DNA of 6,992 nucleotides from WJLY01 sp964399265 (GTDB lineage: Bacteria > Joyebacterota > Joyebacteria > Joyebacterales > Joyebacteraceae). Every line of letters starts with the position of its first letter. Within the stretch, counting starts at the first letter, position 1. Both the position numbers and the translations under genes were made by a program. Under the pieces are notes generated by a model that saw only the letters and a list, made by a program, of their open reading frames with translations, was not told the DNA's origin and ran no database searches. Positions 4,626 through 6,992 of this stretch are shown here, in pieces. The stretch is from positions 1 to 6,992 of the forward strand of contig CAYNQF010000110.1 in the NCBI GenBank assembly GCA_964399265.1, read 5' to 3'.

Positions 4626-6992
4626 CTACGACGACGGAGCGCCCAGCCTCCTCGCGATCTCCTCGATGTCGTATACCTCGATCAGGTCGCCGGGCTCGAT
4701 GTCGTCGAGGCCGGAGATCCCGATGCCGCACTCGAATCCCGTCTGCACTTCCCTCACGTCGTCCTTGAACCGTTTCAGGGAGTCGACGGTGCCCTCGTAG
4801 TGCACCATCTCATTGCGGATCACTCTCGCCTTTGCGCCTCTTCTGACATATCCGGACAGCACGTAGCAGCCGCCGATCGTCCCGCGGTTGGGGACCTTGA
4901 ACGTCTCGCGCACCTCGGCGGTACCCACCACGACCTCACGGCGCTCCGGCTCCAGGAGACCTTCCATCGCGGCCCGGATGTCCTCCACGGCCTCGTAGAT
5001 CACCTTGTACAGCCTTATCTCGACGTGCTCGCGTCTGGCCAGATCCCTGACCTTCGGCGTCGCAGCGATGTGGAACCCGACGATGACCGCGTCCGATGCG
5101 GCCGCGAGAAGCACGTCCGTCTCCGTGACGCCGCCCACGCCCTTTCTGATCACCTCCACACGCACCTCTTCGGTCGAGAGCTTCTCCAGCGCATCCGCCA
5201 AGGCGCCGACGGAGCCATCGACGTCGCCCTTGATGACGAGCCGGAGCTCCTGAACGTCGCCCTCCACGATGCGCGCATGAAGGTCTTCGAGGGTGATGCG
5301 ATGCTGGAAGCGAGTCTGTCTCTCCCACTGCTGCTGCTGGCGCTTGGCGCTGATGTCGCGGGCGAGCCTGTCGTCGGAGACGACGCCCACGACGTCGCCC
5401 GCCTGCGGAACGCTGTTGACCCCGGACACCTGCACGGGTTCCGACGGTCCCGCCGAGTCGACGGGCCTGTTCCACTCGTTGAAGAGGGCCCTCACCTTGC
5501 CGTCGGCCAGGCCGGCCACGAACGGGTCACCGACCCTGAAGCATCCGCTCTGCACGAGCACCGTGGCAACGATGCCGCGTCCTCGCTCCTTCTCGACCTC
5601 GATGACGACTCCCCGCGCCGGTCCCTTGTCGACCGCCGTGAGTTCGAGCAGCTCCGCCTGGAAGAGAATCTCGTCCAACAGGCGTGACACGCCGGCTCCC
5701 GTCTTCGCTGACGTCTCGACCTCGACGACCTCGCCGCCCCACTCCTGCGCCACAAGGCCGTGGTTCGAAAGCTCGGTCCTCACGCGATCGGGGTTCGCGG
5801 CCGGCAGGTCCATTTTGTTGATCGCGACGATGGCGGGAATACCCGCGGCCTTCGCGTGGTCGATGGCCTCGAGGGTCTGCGGCATGACGCCGTCGTCCGC
5901 CGCAACGACGAGCACCGCGATGTCGGTGATCTGCGCACCTCGAGCGCGCATCGCGGTGAACGCCTCGTGACCCGGTGTGTCGAGGAATGTTATCCGCTTC
6001 CCCTCGTGCTCGACCTCGTACGCGCCTATGTGCTGTGTGATGCCGCCGGACTCGCCCGCTATCACGTTGGAGCTGCGGATGTAGTCCAGGAGGAGCGTCT
6101 TTCCATGGTCGACGTGACCCATCACCACGACCACGGGGGCCCGCGGAACCGCCTCGTACTCCTCCTCCGCCTCGGCCATTTCCTCCCGCAGTATGTCCTC
6201 GCCGTACTCGTGGAGAAACTCGACGTCCGCCCCGAAGGCGTCGGCGAGCAGCAGGACCGTGTCCTCGTCGAGCCGCTGGTTGATCGTGACCATTAGGCCC
6301 AGGTCGAGGCACTTCTTGATGACATCGGTGACGGGGATCCCGAAGGCCTCCGCGATCTCACCTACCGACGAGAACTCAGCGATGCGGGTCCTCTGCTCCT
6401 CGGCCTCCTCGATCGCTCCTCCGCGCTCTCTGCGCTTGCGCCGCTTCGGCTTTCGCTCGTCGGAGGCCGCGAGCGTCCTGCGCACCGTGTCCTCGACCGT
6501 CTTCTGGTCGACCCTCGGCTTCCGCTTCTTCCTGCGACGGCCATCTGCCTCCGGCTTCGGCCGGGCCTTGAGCGCGGCCGGTCCAGCGGGAGCCGCCGGG
6601 GCCCTGGCCGGCCTCTCGGCGCGGACTTCCGTCTTCTGCTCGACCTGACTCTCAGGCTTCGGGGGTTCCACGTGCCCGGCCGCGGGAGCTGCAGCGCCCT
6701 TGCCTGCGGCCGGCTTCGCGGCCTTGTCGACCCCCGTGGCCTTCGTGGTCACGGCGCTCTTCGGAGCGTTCGGCTTCGAGGGCTTCGCCGCCTTCTTCTT
6801 CCCTTCCCCGCCCGCCTTCTTGGTCGCGGGAGCCTTGCGTCGCTCGCGTACCGCCTTCTTGATCTTCTTGGCGTACTCCCGCTTTACGGCCGCCTTCTCC
6901 TTCTCGAACTCAGCGCGCACCTTCTCGACGGCCTCATCCTCGATGGCATTCATGTGGCTCGTGCACTCATATCCGAGCTTCTCGAGCATGCC
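4626..6992 (-). CDS. infB: Translation initiation factor IF-2, 5' end missing
   Basis: IF-2 is the GTPase that places fMet-tRNA on the 30S subunit and promotes subunit joining. The frame is open through the window edge. The first visible residues, GMLEKLGYECTSHMNAIEDEAVEKV, are the second half of the N-terminal IF2_N helical domain, so roughly 15-20 residues are missing and the Met at 6989 is probably internal. Counting from that Met, a charged helix and a Lys/Ala/Pro-rich linker fill about 20-195, and a second IF2_N domain lies at about 202-262. The GTPase domain starts near 285 with GHVDHGKT (291-298), GGITQHIG (315-322), DTPGHE (337-342), NKMD (391-394) and SAKTGAG (427-433). The C-terminal domains end with GFECGIGISGLDDIEPGDLIEVYDIEEIAR (751-780). 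All GTP-binding motifs are intact. It is the first gene of the visible operon; nusA would be expected upstream. Confidence 0.98.
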   Translation of the reverse strand, partial: GMLEKLGYECTSHMNAIEDEAVEKVRAEFEKEKAAVKREYAKKIKKAVRERRKAPATKKAGGEGKKKAAKPSKPNAPKSAVTTKATGVDKAAKPAAGKGAAAPAAGHVEPPKPESQVEQKTEVRAERPARAPAAPAGPAALKARPKPEADGRRRKKRKPRVDQKTVEDTVRRTLAASDERKPKRRKRRERGGAIEEAEEQRTRIAEFSSVGEIAEAFGIPVTDVIKKCLDLGLMVTINQRLDEDTVLLLADAFGADVEFLHEYGEDILREEMAEAEEEYEAVPRAPVVVVMGHVDHGKTLLLDYIRSSNVIAGESGGITQHIGAYEVEHEGKRITFLDTPGHEAFTAMRARGAQITDIAVLVVAADDGVMPQTLEAIDHAKAAGIPAIVAINKMDLPAANPDRVRTELSNHGLVAQEWGGEVVEVETSAKTGAGVSRLLDEILFQAELLELTAVDKGPARGVVIEVEKERGRGIVATVLVQSGCFRVGDPFVAGLADGKVRALFNEWNRPVDSAGPSEPVQVSGVNSVPQAGDVVGVVSDDRLARDISAKRQQQQWERQTRFQHRITLEDLHARIVEGDVQELRLVIKGDVDGSVGALADALEKLSTEEVRVEVIRKGVGGVTETDVLLAAASDAVIVGFHIAATPKVRDLARREHVEIRLYKVIYEAVEDIRAAMEGLLEPERREVVVGTAEVRETFKVPNRGTIGGCYVLSGYVRRGAKARVIRNEMVHYEGTVDSLKRFKDDVREVQTGFECGIGISGLDDIEPGDLIEVYDIEEIARRLGAPSS

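Noticed and set aside
3553..4800. 415-codon open frame on the plus strand across nrnA, rbfA and ylxP
   Set aside because: It lies antisense to three clearly recognisable genes, is not recognisable as any family, and is of the kind expected from high GC at third positions.
4557..5687. 376-codon plus-strand open frame opposite infB
   Set aside because: Antisense to intact, conserved IF-2 domains; composition is that of a complementary-strand shadow.
6987..6989. The ATG at 6989 as the true infB start
   Set aside because: The residues that follow are the second half of the IF2_N domain and the frame stays open to the window edge, so the gene begins outside the window.
1..6992. A novel multi-gene system, defence island or mobile element
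   Set aside because: Every sizeable coding region belongs to a known housekeeping family in conserved order; no transposase, integrase, inverted terminal repeats, attachment site, CRISPR repeats or tRNA gene was seen.

Overview
The window holds one stretch of bacterial core translation and RNA-processing genes, all on the minus strand. Read 5'->3' on that strand the order is infB (5' end missing) - ylxP (DUF503) - rbfA - nrnA - truB - ribF - rpsO - pnp (3' part missing). The DNA is GC-rich with strong G/C bias at third codon positions, which is why long spurious open frames appear on the plus strand. The backbone infB-ylxP-rbfA-truB-ribF-rpsO-pnp is the one known from Bacillus, and many other bacterial phyla insert an nrnA-type DHH gene between rbfA and truB. 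With the GC content and frequent GTG/TTG starts, this suggests a GC-rich bacterium, perhaps an uncultured lineage. I cannot name a phylum from this sequence alone.

Layout by position: 1-471 pnp (first 157 residues visible); 472-571 spacer with a strong intrinsic terminator; 572-841 rpsO; 842-950 spacer with a weak terminator-like hairpin, a good sigma-70-type promoter and an rpsO leader hairpin; 951-1880 ribF; 1881-1944 short spacer with a 12-bp-period repeat and a small hairpin; 1945-2841 truB; 2838-3809 nrnA; 3796-4296 rbfA; 4323-4604 ylxP; 4626-6992 infB. From infB to truB the genes are nearly touching or overlapping (21 nt gap, 26 nt gap, 14 nt overlap, 4 nt overlap), as expected for one polycistronic, translationally coupled unit. 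A second transcription unit seems to start before rpsO. The terminator just ahead of pnp probably makes pnp expression depend on read-through.

The genes form a ribosome-assembly and RNA-turnover cluster. IF-2 drives initiation, RbfA matures the 30S subunit, S15 is a primary 16S rRNA-binding protein, TruB makes the universal tRNA pseudouridine 55, PNPase degrades RNA from the 3' end, and NrnA finishes off the short oligoribonucleotides. RibF supplies FMN and FAD and usually travels with truB.

I found no mobile element, CRISPR array, tRNA, rRNA or novel multi-gene system. The window is an ordinary conserved region. The points worth a second look are regulatory (rpsO leader, rpsO-pnp attenuator) and small coding oddities (the acidic RbfA tail with an internal DNA repeat under the nrnA start).
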